The position numbers and the translations under genes were made by a program. This document shows, in pieces, positions 34,955 through 47,000 of a stretch of 64,000 bases of DNA. Every line of letters starts with the position of its first letter. Position 1 is the stretch's first letter. Origin of the DNA: Neospora caninum Liverpool (taxonomy: Eukaryota; Apicomplexa; Conoidasida; Eucoccidiorida; Sarcocystidae); contig NC_018394.1 of assembly GCF_000208865.1 (NCBI RefSeq), positions 2,565,964 to 2,629,963 on the forward strand. The letters run 5' to 3'. Under the pieces are notes generated by a model. It was not told where the DNA came from, ran no database searches, and saw only the letters and a program-made list of their open reading frames with translations.

Positions 34955-36976
34955 GGTGCTCTCGACTGTGCAAATGTTTTCAAGCGTTGCTGGGCAGGAT
35001 TCTCCCACCTCTGCGAGAGTCGACCTACACGCACACGAAACATAGGGATAGCAACGAGCTGTATATACAGATGCGTGTAAGCTGTGATTCGTGCTGAGGG
35101 GAAGCCTACGTTCGTTGACACACAGACACATAAGAACCGCATGACGTTCCTAAGCAGCCATAACGCAAAATCCAGAAAGCCCAAAATGCACGAGACTGGC
35201 AACTGTTACCGCGGGAGTCGTCCACGCGGACAAAAGGGGAGCGCAGACACAGGGATGGCTAAACGATGGAGAGGAGTAAAAAGGGCCAGAAGTGACACGG
35301 ACGGTAGTGACAGAGAGCGACAATGAAGCCGGCGAGGAATACTGGGAGCGACAATGAAGCCGGCGAGGAATACTGGGAGCGACAATGAAGCCGGCGAGGA
35401 ATACTGGGAGCGACAATGAAGCCGGCGAGGAATACTGGGAGCGACAATGAAGCCGGCGAGGAATACTGGGAGCGACAATGAAGCCGGCGAGGAATACTGG
35501 GAGCGACAATGAAGCCGGCGAGGCTGCCAGCAACGAGGAATCAACGGTAGGGAGAAGGAAGTACAAAGAGGATACACAGAAGCAAGGGGAACCCCGAGAG
35601 AGAACGAGGCAGAGCGGCATTGGGAGAGTCACGTTAGAGAGTGCCATGGTGCAGCGGATGCAGCGCTCAGAACTCGACTCTGACCGCATACCCGGTTTTC
35701 GAACTTCGGATTGCGGACTAAAAGAGCCTTTCGTCTCTTCAAAAGGCGACAATTCCAAAGAATACGCTTGTCTCGACCGATCTTTTAACTCAAAAATGTA
35801 ACGGACTTGATGCCGGCGACTTTCACGTCCAGAGCGAGAGCAGCGGAGAAAACAGGGAGTGGGGGTCGGTGTAAAGGTCTTTCGGATCACCAAAGACTGA
35901 GCTCCACGGAAGAACGGAGGGCCCTCTCAGACGCTCTCTTTACGCAGTTTCCGGATTCCTTTGAGAGCGGAAACGACGGTACTTTCGACGGCAATTGCAC
36001 AAGATGTGGCTGAAAATCGAAGCTCGGCTCGATCAAGACTTGCGCCGCTGTGCTACTTTGCCGCAGGTCGAGTGCCTACTGTGCTCAAGAAAAGCTCGAG
36101 AATCGCAGCATCTGTCGAGCGTGCCGCGCGCAGGATTTATGCTGTCGTTCGAGTTGCTTGCCATCTCCCTCTGTTTGAAGATTTTTTGGTTCCTCGAAAG
36201 TGAAGCGCATCCGGTCCGTTCCCCTCCTCTGCTTTTTGCATGTGACACGTGCGCCTTCTTGGCCACTCGTGTCTTCCTGTCTCGAGCGTCTCGCGGGCTT
36301 TCTTTCTCTCGCGGCATCGGTCCGCGTGGAAGAGTTATATCGCCGGTTGAAAAGGGGACGACACTAAGCTGTAGTTCCCGACCACAGACTCGTTCGCTCG
36401 CGTTTCGGCTTTGCTACGCTCGTTCTGGAGGCGGGAGTCTCGCAGCGCCTGTCCGTGCGCCTGTGTGGGGCCAGCAGACGTACGGCAAAAATCGTCCTCT
36501 TTGCTCGCCTTCCCTGTTTTGAGGAGCTGCAACCACCCTCAACAAGGTCCAGTCCGACTTAAAGGCTCGCTAGAGCGCTGAACTCCCGAGCTTAGTCTGT
36601 TTAGCTAGGATTTCCCGAGCAGACGACTCCACCCCTTTTCACAGGAGTCCTCCGAGCTCCGCTTGCTTTCCTCTCTCTCCTCTGAGCGGTCCGAGAAGTC
36701 CAGTTTTCCGGATGCCTTTTTCACGAACCATTAACTCTGCGCTCTCCCCCCAGCTCTTCGTGTCTCCCCGACTGGATCCACCCTTTTTGCCGCCATCTGT
36801 GAGGAAGTGTAGGAACCCACTGTGTGCCTCTCGTGTGTTTTGTCCCGGTCTTTCCCCGCGGCTCCTTTCGCGCTTCGCGGGACGGCGAGTGACCGTTGCC
36901 TGTGTGACAAACGTGGGAGTGGTCAGCCTCCCATATTGGTGTCTCTTCTCTGTTCTCTTCTCGTGATTCCCGCAAA
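34955..36976. promoter_or_regulatory. Divergent intergenic region between OPRT and the zinc-finger gene
   Basis: OPRT starts leftward at 34954 and the zinc-finger gene rightward at 36977. The gap holds a 31-bp minisatellite (35316-35524) near OPRT and a pyrimidine-rich leader-like stretch (about 36600-36970) before the zinc-finger start. I see no supported coding region. Confidence 0.5.
35316..35524. repeat. 31-bp minisatellite, nearly seven copies
   Basis: The unit AGCGACAATGAAGCCGGCGA followed by GGAATACTGGG repeats with a 31-base period and almost no variation. The last copy is partial and ends before GCTGCCAGC. The array lies about 360-570 bases upstream of the OPRT start codon. The period is not a multiple of three, so the copies put all frames through one peptide and are not evidence of coding. 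Confidence 0.95.
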
Positions 36977-39088
36977 ATGCTGAAGCGCGCAGTCTTTGGG
37001 CTCACTCTCCCTGCCGCCGAGCGGCGTCGCCCGGAGCTGGCGAAGGGAAAGGCGAAGGCAAACGTGCGGTCTCCGCGGAAACAGCGTCTGCAGAGTCGCC
37101 ACGCGCGCGAGAGGTTCAGCGATGAATCGTCCGAAGACGACGACCTTGCGCGAGAGAACATCGAAGAGGATCCGTCCTCTTCAGACCAGGAAAACGGGGA
37201 GAATTCGTGCGAGGAGAGCGAAGAAGAAGTCCTGGATGCGACTGCGAAACTCGCCCTCATTAAGAAGGCCGCTGCACTCTACGCCACAGACCCGCACTCG
37301 TTCTTTGAAGCCATGAAACGCCACGACGCGGATCTGCAGCTGCCGAAAGAGAAAGGAAAAGGCAAGCACAAGAAGAGCGGCGCTGCCGAAGAAGCGACGC
37401 GAGAGGGGAAGGCAGTCAGACGCGGCGGCAAGCGCGCTGAGCAGAAGGAGGCGGAGACCAGTCTCTCCGAGGACAGCGAGGACGAGTTCGCTATTTACGA
37501 CGCTTCTTCCTCGGACGAAGGAGACGCCCAAGCGAGAGAGGAAGACGACGTGGACGAACCGGCGGAACAAAACTTTCGAGGTCACTTTCAGTGCAAATTG
37601 TGTCCCAAGAAAATCTTCATCTTCGAGGCCGACCTGGAACGACACCTACAGTCGAAAGTAGGTTCACGTCTGGCAGACGACGCAGCAGACGCCTCGTCCC
37701 AAGTTGCAGCTGAGGTGTGCAAAGTCGTATCACTTTGCGTCTTTGGTCATGCAGAGGCGCGGCGTCCTTCGATCGTCCTACGTCGCGCCGGGACAGGACA
37801 TGCCTCACCTGGAGGTCGCGAGCAGAAACGCAGGCACCATCGAATACGTGTCGACGAGAAGCGCTGTATGCCTGCATGCATGTGCATGAGTATACTACGT
37901 GTCTGCATTTATTCATATGTGAGCGTCTGTATATGTATGTATGTGTCTTTGGTTTGTCTGCGTGTCTGCTGCGAACAAATACGTAGAAGCATCTTCGGCG
38001 AGAAGCAGAGTGGGAGAAGGAGCACGGCATATCACGCGAGGAGGGGGAGGAAGCGACTGATGAGACGCCGACTGCCTCCACTTCAAAAGCCGGCAAAAGG
38101 AAGGGCCGGAGAGCTTCTGAAGAGAGCGAGCCTGACCAGTCTGAATCGACGAGGAAGAGTCAGCAGAAAGAGAAACGCTCGCAAGGAGGCGAGGGCGACG
38201 CGCGACGCGAAGAGCCCACTGACGCTACACAGAGCAAAAGGCAGAAAAAAGGGAAATCGCGAGACTCGGTGACACGCGAAAGCGGAGAGCAAGGTGACGG
38301 GACGAATACAAATCGAAGAAAGAAGCGGCAGCGAAGGTATGGAGCCGTTGTGTGTGCAAAGTTGGATGAGCCAGTCGAAAGCAGCGCTGCCAGAAGCAGG
38401 CCAAGATAAACGCGCGACTGTAGGAAGGATTTTGCTACATTTCGGCTGTGTACAAATATGAGTATCTACGGAGGAACCGCGACGCACGTAGATACTCTCT
38501 CCGTTGTTGTGAGAGTCTGCGGCGGACCTACCCAGCTTCTGCGGCGCAGAGATCCAGCGCGCAGTTGAGGGTTTTCGCTCTTCTCCACGAATGTTGAGAG
38601 CGACTTTCTGGGGAGTTCTCTTTGTTTCTGGTATGGCCTGTCCCAGGGGGTGTTTTCTGCTATCCTCTGAGAACGCCGAGTCACCGCGGTAGCCATGAGA
38701 GAATGCTTCTTGGGCTTTTCCCTTCTGGGGCCTTTTTTAGGTTTTTCCCTTGGGAGCAAAGCCGCCCGGCCTACGAGCATTTGCACTGGCAATGGCCGCG
38801 CCTTTGGCAACTTCCCACCCAAGGACCGTTTTGCTTGGGGTGCATACTATTTTCCTTTATCTCTCTGGTCTTCGGCGCGAGTCTCCCGTGTCGTTTTTTC
38901 GGCGTTTTTAGGGCTCTCGCCTCCACTATTGGCGTGTCTGCGGTGTCTCTGCCTTCAGAAGGACGGTTCCTGTCGATGAGGCGGAGATTCAGAGAAGGAA
39001 AGAAAAATTTCAGCGCAAGAAAGCCCGCCGACTTGCGCGGAAGCAAGGCCTCGCAACTGCTCCAGCGGCGAGGGCCAGCGACGAATAA
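36977..39088 (+). CDS. Acidic/basic nuclear-type protein with one C2H2 zinc finger, three exons
   Basis: Exons are 36977-37657, 37987-38336 and 38959-39088, giving 386 residues. The N-terminal 200 residues alternate Lys/Arg-rich and Ser/Asp/Glu-rich blocks. A single finger has C206, C209, H223 and H229 (CKLC ... ERHLQSK|KHL); the intron splits it just before the last His. The H-L-x-S-K-x-H ending is typical of U1-like/JAZ-type C2H2 fingers found in RNA-binding and ribosome-biogenesis proteins. The C-terminal third is highly charged and ends with the basic helix EIQRRKEKFQRKKARRLARK. A nucleolar or RNA-related role is inference. Exon 2 ends CGAAG|GTATGG, and exon 3 may begin at 38959 or three bases later. 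If the last splice is not used, the protein ends at a TAA near 38409. Confidence 0.72.
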
Positions 39089-40576
39089 GAAATGGTTTCG
39101 AAGCAGCCTTTTGCGAGAAGCGACATCCACTTTCCGTGTTTTTGGTGCTGAAGAACAAGCGGTAGTTTCATCTTTGCGCTGCGTACCGCAAACGTTGTTT
39201 GTGGGAGATCACTGGTGTCATGCCCCCGGGACCATGTTTCTCCAGTAACCGCACTCGTGGCCCGTGGCCGCGGCTTGGTCGTGCTAGAAACCGCTCTGTT
39301 GTCGGAGGGAGGTATCAAATGGAGTCGAGTGAGACGTGAACAGCGCCACATTTGTCTATGCGGCAACCGTTCGTGGACAGCTGTACGTACACTTCCGGAA
39401 AATGATGCGTCTGCACATCTTTCTTGGTGCCTCTACATGCGCACTCTTTTCGGAATTTCCTGGCAGGCCACCTTCAGAGCTAACCTTGTTACGGTAAGCT
39501 AACGCCAGTGTGGTGAATCGGATTTCAGTACGACGTCATCGAACGTCCTAAACCAGAGGAGACGCTTGATGCCGCCAAAGAAAAAGCTACGGCGGACCGG
39601 CTTCTGTTCCCAAACCGTCGGACAAAGCCTCAGAAAAACGCTGCATCTGCTTTATTTCCTGCCTCCGTCCAGGCTCATGTTTGACAGGCGCCCACATTCC
39701 AAGACGAGTGGAGGCGGTTTGTCTCAGCTTTGTACGGGCGACCGAGCATTCCAGAGAAACACAGTCTCCTCCCATCATCAAGAGCCCACCGTGTAGCGAG
39801 AGGCCACGAAAGGGAAATACCACGAGCACTGTCGCAGAGTCACTCCGACGTGGGGCTTGACGAAAAATGCTTCATTCTTAGCGTCTCGATTTCCTTCCTT
39901 CTCACTTGCTACGCGTTTCAGTGTCCTGTAGCAGTTTTTGGTCGGTTTTCTCACGAGCGAATGATGCGCTTTCTACTCGGCAGAAGAGACGGTTCAGAGT
40001 ACCTAGGAACACCCCGCAGTCTGAATTTCCGGGTTAGAAACTCTCAGTCGCTTTTTTGCGAAGAAAAATCCAGGACACGTCAGAAGTGATATGCGCAAAG
40101 CGTCGTGCGACAAGAAAGCACATGCAGCGTGGTGTCACGATAGAAGTGCTCGAACGTTGCTCGACGCTGCACTGTAGCTTGTTTCTGCAAACGACGCTCC
40201 CTGCCTTCCTCACAAAAACCCGGTCAAACGGATGCTTGCCATAGTGCGGCAAAAGTCTGCGCTTGGGGAATCTCGAAAAAAACGCATTCTTGCATGCAGT
40301 GGGACGACAGAGGCGTCCCGGTGACAGCACGTCAGGCGCTCGCTAAAACGACTCTATCCACAGTCTAAAACACCTCGGGCCGACTGCAGAGTTCTTGGCG
40401 AGGAAATCCGTTAGTCCCTCGAGAAAGGGTCTCGTGCACGTAGCCAGTGAAGGTGTGCGTTTCTCTGTTGCCTGGCCGCAGGCTCCTGTCTCACAAACTG
40501 CAGATGTGTCGACTTCGCTTGGCTGTATCTCTCCCCTGAAGGCTCTCGGTTTCCAGTCTCCGTCTGACGTTTTCAG
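39089..40576. other. Convergent gap, no supported gene
   Basis: The zinc-finger gene and the minus-strand gene at 40577 end towards each other. The frames present are short and without motifs. This is probably 3' UTRs and spacer. Confidence 0.5.
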
Positions 40577-43563
40577 TTATTCCCTGAGTTCTTCGAGCAA
40601 CGCCGTCTTGAGGGCGATCCAGAAAGCGGGCTCGTCAGGAGCGACGTCTGCGGGGAGAAAGCCACGGGTCGAGTCGCTCATCTGCTGCGCCAGTCGTTTT
40701 GATTCCCTTTCCACTTCTCTCAACAAGCCAGACGAGAAGTCTGCATCGGCGCCGTCTCCGCCTTCGACGCCTCTCTGTGACCGCTCTGCGGCCTCGCCGT
40801 AACCTCCCGACCGCTCGGCTTGCCGCCTGTCTTTCTCGCCTGCGTCTTTGAGGGCCTTCATTTGCTTGCTTGCGGGAGAGAAGCGAGGCTCACTGCGGCT
40901 CTGTGAAAAAATTGCACGTGAAGAAAGAGCCGGTGTGAAGAGAAGAAAAATGGAACGGAAAGATGGCCACCGCCATTTTCGACAGAATGCGGCGGCCTGA
41001 CTTATCGTGACAGCAGCGGTGCGTTGCACCTAAGGGCACCGAGACTCCTCGTGGACCGGCGAGGCCCCCCCCCCCCAACGCTTTGCCGCGGAGCGTGGAC
41101 TTCCGCACTCTCTGACACAGCTCTGAAGCGGCCACGACATTTGCGCGTGACCAATTCCGAGTGGGACGGGGCAAAAGCTGGAAGCGTCGATCTCCACACA
41201 CACAGCACATGGCGATAGGTGTGGAAAGCCAGCACTTGCATACAAGATGCACGAATATCGTGTGCTGTTCACTTTGGTAGCCTCCTTCCTCTTGTCAGTC
41301 TGTACAGAATGCTTAGTTGGGGATGCACACGCGCGGGTCTGCCCGCGTGCCTACGCAGGTGAAGCCTTCTCTGGGACAGGCGGGAAGGGCAAAGTGATAG
41401 GAGCGACGAGGACGCGAAAAAGTCGAGGCGCGTGACACGGAAGGTGAAGAAGGAAGTGAATGCTCACAGAGGCGGTGAAGGCCAACTGCTTACTTGCTTT
41501 CTCTGCCTCTTCATTAGCCAGCGCAGAGCCCTTTCCATACACGCGAGACGGGCCAGGTCCAAGGGGAATTTACTCGATCGCCATTCTCCTTCAACAGCAC
41601 AGCTGGCTAGAATGTCCTTCTCCACGCCTTGTGCGCCCTCTGCTCCCTGCGCGTCTTCAGAAAGATCCGGAAGCCCTCGGGCGAGCTTCTCTCGGATCGC
41701 TTCGAGCACTTCCAGCAGCAGATTCATCTTCGCCTCTGTCGACAAAATGAGGACCGAAGGCGTCGCACCGACCTCAGAGATTTCTGCCGGTTCCACTTCG
41801 CGTTCCTGTCTCTCGTAGGCGCGGAGCTCGTCAGAGAGCGCGCGCGCCGTGCCAGAGCGAATGGACCCGGTGAGACGCTCGCATTTCTCCAGGGCTCGGC
41901 GCATGCGCGAGACGCGCGTCTGCTCCTCCATGTGCTGCATTTGTTGAAGGAGAACGGCCATGAGAAAGCCGGGGAGACACTGGAGAAGCGCCCGGCCTGC
42001 GTGGCGCAGAAGGTGTGTCTCGACTGCGCTAGTTGGGCTCCAGAGCGCCAACAGCTCCTCACGGAGCGGGGCCGCAACTGGAGACCCCAGAAAGCCTCGC
42101 ACAAGAGGGAGGCGAAGGCGAAGGTACGCCCAATAGAACAAAAAGGCCGCCTGAAGAGGAAGAAACCCAGCCCACCACAGGGGGAGAAAAAGGGTGACTC
42201 GGAGACTCACGGCACCTCTCTCAGGGCTACCACCGGCGGAGACCAAGACTCTACGATGAATGCACGAACGCTCACCGAGAGACGCGTTTCGATCTCGATC
42301 GATGGAGAGAGACGGAACGTGTAGGATACGCAATAATGGTGAGACGGATACGGAAGCATACGCGGACGGCCAAAAAGGCAAGCAGCCGCGTCCATCGATC
42401 CAGTGGACGCCTCAGCTCTCTTCAGCTCAGAGCTGCCATGTGCAGCGAATGCCCTCTTTCTCTTCGTGGAAGTGGTGACTCCAGCCCTAGCGCTGCCTGT
42501 CCCTTCCCGCGTTCTCTCACCTGCATGAACTTTTGTTGACTGAACGCATAGAGACCGTCGGCCTCGTCGATCCACCACTGGGGAACGCCGACCTCGTCGA
42601 CGAGGACGCGGAGACTTTCTTGCCGACCCTCTTCGAAGCTCACCTTTTCCCGGACCTCCTGCGTCTGAGGCTCCATCTCACTACCCCGAGAGACGCCGCC
42701 CGTGCACGTGAACTCCGCCGCATGTCGGCCAATCAGCGCATGCATGCCGTGGAGGGCGCGACCTGCACGGGAGACAAAGAAGTTCGGGGCGAAATGGCAT
42801 ACCGAGAGAGACGAGGTGCACACAAGAGAGGGACACCGGCGACGTGCGAGAGAGTGTGCACAAGAGCGTGGCGCACGAGGAAGCAAACAACGAAGGAAGC
42901 GCCCCGCGGACACAAAGCGGTGCCAGCGGGTGGTCCACATGCTTCCGTCTCCTTATAAAAGGCTGCATAGGCGTCAGGAGGCCAGCGAGAAGCTGCGGCG
43001 CACAGCTCCACCAGTCTGGCCGTGGAGAAACACGCCTCTGTTTGTCTTGCCCAACGGGCGAAACTATGCCGGGTGTCTCAGACAACGCTGTCCTACCGGA
43101 GAGACGAAGAGGCCCTGCTACACTCTGACGTACAGCAGACGCGCACCGTATGATGGAACCCGGAGAGAGGAACTCCATGGGAAGTCTCGTTCGACTCCTC
43201 CAGCTTTTCCACGCATGAAGTCCTCTTCTTTCTCAGCTCACCAGAGAACGGCGTGAACAAGAGGGCAACGCACGCCCAAGGCCAGCACCCCGGCAGGCTT
43301 TCCAACTCCGCTGCGAAGGCGACCGTCAGCCGGTGGAGCTGCTGCGCTTCCTCTCGCTTCAGGCCTGCGTCTCCCTCTTCCTTCGCTTCGTCCTCCGACT
43401 GGACGCGCTGGAGGCGCTTCAGGCTCGCACGCGCTCTGGCGCCGCCGCGATGCAGCAGCGTGACGACGCCAGCAGTCCAGGCAAAGAAAACGTCGAGCCC
43501 GTACGGGGTGTGGGAGGCCGGATCGAAGATGGCGAGGGACGGCGGCGCGACGCCCGCGTGCAT
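40577..43563 (-). CDS. Unrecognised protein with hydrophobic segments, four exons (start uncertain)
   Basis: Exons in coding order are 43563-43242, 42762-42521, 42150-41494 and 40900-40577, with strong GT/AG borders and matching phases, giving 514 residues from the ATG at 43563. The frame is open upstream of that ATG to about 43680 and encodes another hydrophobic stretch (CRFVLLAVLSLAGTSVF), so the true start is probably further up, in this exon or a missed one. Hydrophobic segments include GLDVFFAWTAGVVTLL, CWPWACVALLFTPFSG and AAFLFYWAYLRLRLPLVRG. Exon 3 then reads as long amphipathic helices, and the C-terminus (AFWIALKTALLEELRE) is also helical. It is likely an organelle membrane protein. 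I cannot name a family. It lies about 400 bases downstream of the Nup98-96 gene on the same strand. Confidence 0.65.
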
Positions 43564-43680
43564 GCTGGGAAAACCGCAGGTGGACACGCGGAACACGGAA
43601 GTCCCCGCGAGCGACAAAACCGCCAGCAGAACGAAACGGCAGCCGACAGCCCCGCTGCTGCGTGAGAGGTCGGGACTCAA

Positions 43681-44089
43681 GCGCGAGAGAGGAAAGCATC
43701 ACACTTTTTGCTGCACTCCGCCGCGCCAAAGACGGTAACGGAGTGAACGGAGCACTGCGGCTGAGCATGCATCTCGGCCTTCAGGGGCCCATCGAGGCAA
43801 CGAGTCAAGAGACGTGACGCCCGCAAAGAGTCACACTCGCAATTCTGGCACACATAACATACGACCAACCTCTAACCATACACGTATATAATATATATAT
43901 ATATATACATGTGCATTTCGTATCATCTTCAGAGAGCTTTCAGTATTCCGGGCCTTTGCATGCGCAGACGTCCATGTCAGAATCGTTGTACGGATGCCCC
44001 AAGCACGATGTAAGTAAACGACCTTCCGTTTCCCCGTCAGTATCTATACATATACATGGCGTTGAGATGAGCTCTTCATAATGTTCTGT
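43681..44089. other. Short gap with TA microsatellite
   Basis: This separates the end of the Nup98-96 gene from the next minus-strand gene. It contains a (TA)n run at 43886-43909. No coding signal is seen, though a missed first exon of the gene at 40577-43563 could lie here. Confidence 0.4.
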
Positions 44090-47000
44090 TTACCGTAGTA
44101 AGCCATATTGGAGATCGAAGAGATTTTTCGTCGTCCCGTTCGACTCTTCGTGCAAGTGGTTCTTTGGCGTCAATCCTTGCTCTTCCTGTTGACGATACAA
44201 GGGCGCTGGAGACGCCGGCAGAGCGAAGGTGAGTCGGGATGGGGAAGAGTCTTCATCCTGATCTCGGGAGCGCAGCAGGTGCTCGAACTGAAGAAGAGCC
44301 TGCGACACAGACGAAAAGCACAACGGACGAGAAAAACGCTGTTCGGTTTCCATTCACTGTCCTAGGGGTAGAAACAGGAACTCGCGTTCCCAGTGCAACA
44401 CTTCAAAAGGAAACCTTTTTGCAGGCGAAAGGACGCTCAACTGTCTCGGGGTGTAGCATCGGGCATTCCTTGTGTTGACAGACACAACGGTGCGTCCGCG
44501 TCTGGCCTTCTTTTCGAGAACCCCTCTTTGGGCCATAAAAGGGAGTTACGCTTTTCCGAGGTTTTCGCCTGTCGCCATCTCTGTTTTCTCATGTGACTTA
44601 CGCGTCGTAGTTCCCTCGGCGCATCAGCAGCCTGTGGCGGCGGCGCGAGTTCCATTCGAATTCTTTGAAACATGTCCACATCTGCCCCAGCTGATGCCTC
44701 CAGCGAGCACAGCTGGTCCGCTGCCCCGCCCGTCGCGCCTTCTTCGCCCTTCCTCTTCCGCGCTGGCCATTCTTCCTGCACGCATCCGCCTGCCTTCTCC
44801 TCCTTGTCCCCTGCGTCCCGGTCTGTCTCCGTGGCGCCTCGCTTGAAAGAAGACGCCGCAGCGCCGGCTCCTGGAGACGCGGGGTCTTCCAGCGGACTGG
44901 CTGAACTGAAGACGAGGCTCGCAGCTAGCTGGTGTCGCCAGCTGACAAAGTGTTCCAGACCGAACCTGGCAATTTCCCTGGGGTCGGCCTGAGCAGTCTC
45001 CTCGCCACCGTCGCTTCTCTCGTTTCCAGGCGTCAACGGGGACCGCCCCGCCCCGCCAGTGTTTGGCGCTGTCGCCCGCCGTTTGCTCGGCGACGTACAG
45101 CGGGCAGGCTCGGCAGGCACGGACGGGACCGGTGAGGTGCTCCGCTTTCGTTTCTCCCCCTCCTTGGTCTTGAGGGTCGCCAAGCCAGAGGGGAGGGAGA
45201 GGCGACTCGACGAGGCCGGAGTGAGAAGCCGGTAAAGGCGAACGATCCCTGGCGGAGGCGTCAAGAAAGAAGGCGCCGTCGCTCGAAAAAGGTTGAAGTA
45301 GAGAAACTGCGAGACGGACGACACACCGCAGACAAGAAGTGAAGAGGGATTCACGAGACCCACGGTGCCATCGCAGTGTATTTCGAGTGGGCGTGTCCAA
45401 GCAGACAGTTCGGAGCACACGGGATATGCACGTGGTTTCCAGTGGATGAAACTGTCCACACTACGTGAGAAGTTCCCTCGTGCTCGGTTTGCCCGCAAAC
45501 GCGCGAGCATCCAAAGATGGCGGCTAGCTGACAGATCGAAGCGTCATGTCTTCCGCTATGGAAAAAAGCCGGAAAACACACACACGGGGGGGGGAGATTT
45601 GCCGAGCCCTGATCTCCGCAACGTTCAGGCGATTAAGCTCTTACTTCTCGGCCGACTTGTTGCTGAACATGGGCAGCTAGACAGAGCGCCAAGTGTGGAT
45701 AGTAAGGCTCCCCAGGCCGGCTGTTCAGGAGCAGCTCGACAGCGTCGTAAAGCTGAGAGAAGAGAGGCGCATGCAAGACACAGTCTTCGCAGATCAGGAT
45801 CGATCAGGATCCCCGCCCTCTTTCCCGTCACCTGCCACTTGTACACCGGAAAAAGCGGCATCGGCCCGGAGGGATGAATCGGGAGCAGCCACGTTCGTTC
45901 GTGGCGAGGAGACAAAACGCATGCCTCTTCCCAGCCCCACTTCCCCTGGGAGTCTTCTAATCCGTGCGTCGGCAGCCCCTTTCCATGCGTCGCGCTTCTC
46001 CCGCTGGTCGAGACCGCGCCCGCGTGTGCGCGAGAGTGCTCCTGCCTCCTTGCGCTCCTTCGTCTTCCCCTCCTGCCAGAGTGGCAACCGAGAGCGTACC
46101 TGTCCTGCGGCCGAAAGGTGGAACACAGCGAGGAGTTTCCTTTCTTCATCTTGGTCGGCCGCCACCGCGACGTGCAGAGCGCGTTGGCCTGCCGCGCCGG
46201 CTAAACGGAACAGAGGCCCAGAGACGTCCGCACTAGGCAGCTTGGTCGCGGACTTTTGCGAGCCGCCGTGTCGTCCAAAGGGCTCTGTCGCCGCGCTGTC
46301 GCTTCCTGCGTCTCCTCGAGCTTCGCACGTTTGGAGTCGCGAGGCCTGTCCCTCCAAAAGCGAACAAGGCAGAGCCTGGCGAAGAGTGGCTGCGCGCTGC
46401 AGGAGGGACGCGACTTCTCTCCCTGACTCCCTCAGCAGCCACTCAAAAATGCGCGCCTGGCGCTGGCTCTCCAGGATCGCTTCGGGCGAAACGTCTCTTG
46501 AGAAGAGACTTGAAGTGGCGGCGGCAAAGACAGAGTCCTCCTGCTCCGGACTGGACAGCATCAACGCCACAAGCAACTGCCACGTCTGCAGCATGTACGG
46601 CGCGAGGTAAGACGCCTCGGGCACGCCTGCGGAACGAGGCAGGCAGGGACGACCGCCAAGAGAAAGCGTCCCGTCTGGGAATGGAGACGGCCGGGAGGAA
46701 AGCGGGACGCCGGCCGGAGAGGCAGCGAGAGGCAAGCACGAACTGGGCGTCACGCCCCCTGAGTAGAGATGCGTCTGCTGCTCGAAAAAAGCCAACAGGC
46801 GAAGCAAAAGACGTTGCACGAGGCCTGAACTCGACGGAGGGAGAGAGGGAGAAGAAACCCCATCTTGTCCACTGCTTCTCGTCTCTAGGGCGCCCGACTC
46901 TTGGCGACACACCGGGGCCAAAAGCCACCACTCGAATTCTCTGTCGCCGCTGCCGCTCGGTTCTCCCGAAACGCCCTCTCTTCCCCCTTGCCTCGCGCCC

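Noticed and set aside
35150..35893. Minus-strand frame with repeated SLPVFLAGFIVAPSIPRRLH peptide
   Set aside because: It is produced by the 31-bp minisatellite read in rotating frames. The repeat is in a promoter region and its period is not a multiple of three.
41464..42381. Possible uninterrupted 305-codon exon reaching 42381
   Set aside because: The part above 42150 ends in a strong pyrimidine tract and CAG acceptor, and the previous exon joins at 42150 in phase, so the upper part is intron.
40577..43563. Peroxin PEX3 as identity of the membrane protein
   Set aside because: The helical layout and hydrophobic N-terminus are vaguely compatible, but I could not match any characteristic segment, so no name is given.
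45794..46099. Extension of the main Nup98-96 exon to the stop at 45794
   Set aside because: A good donor (CAG|GTACGC) at 46100 joins in phase to helical coding sequence at 45752; the read-through is Arg/Gly-rich and unlike Nup96.
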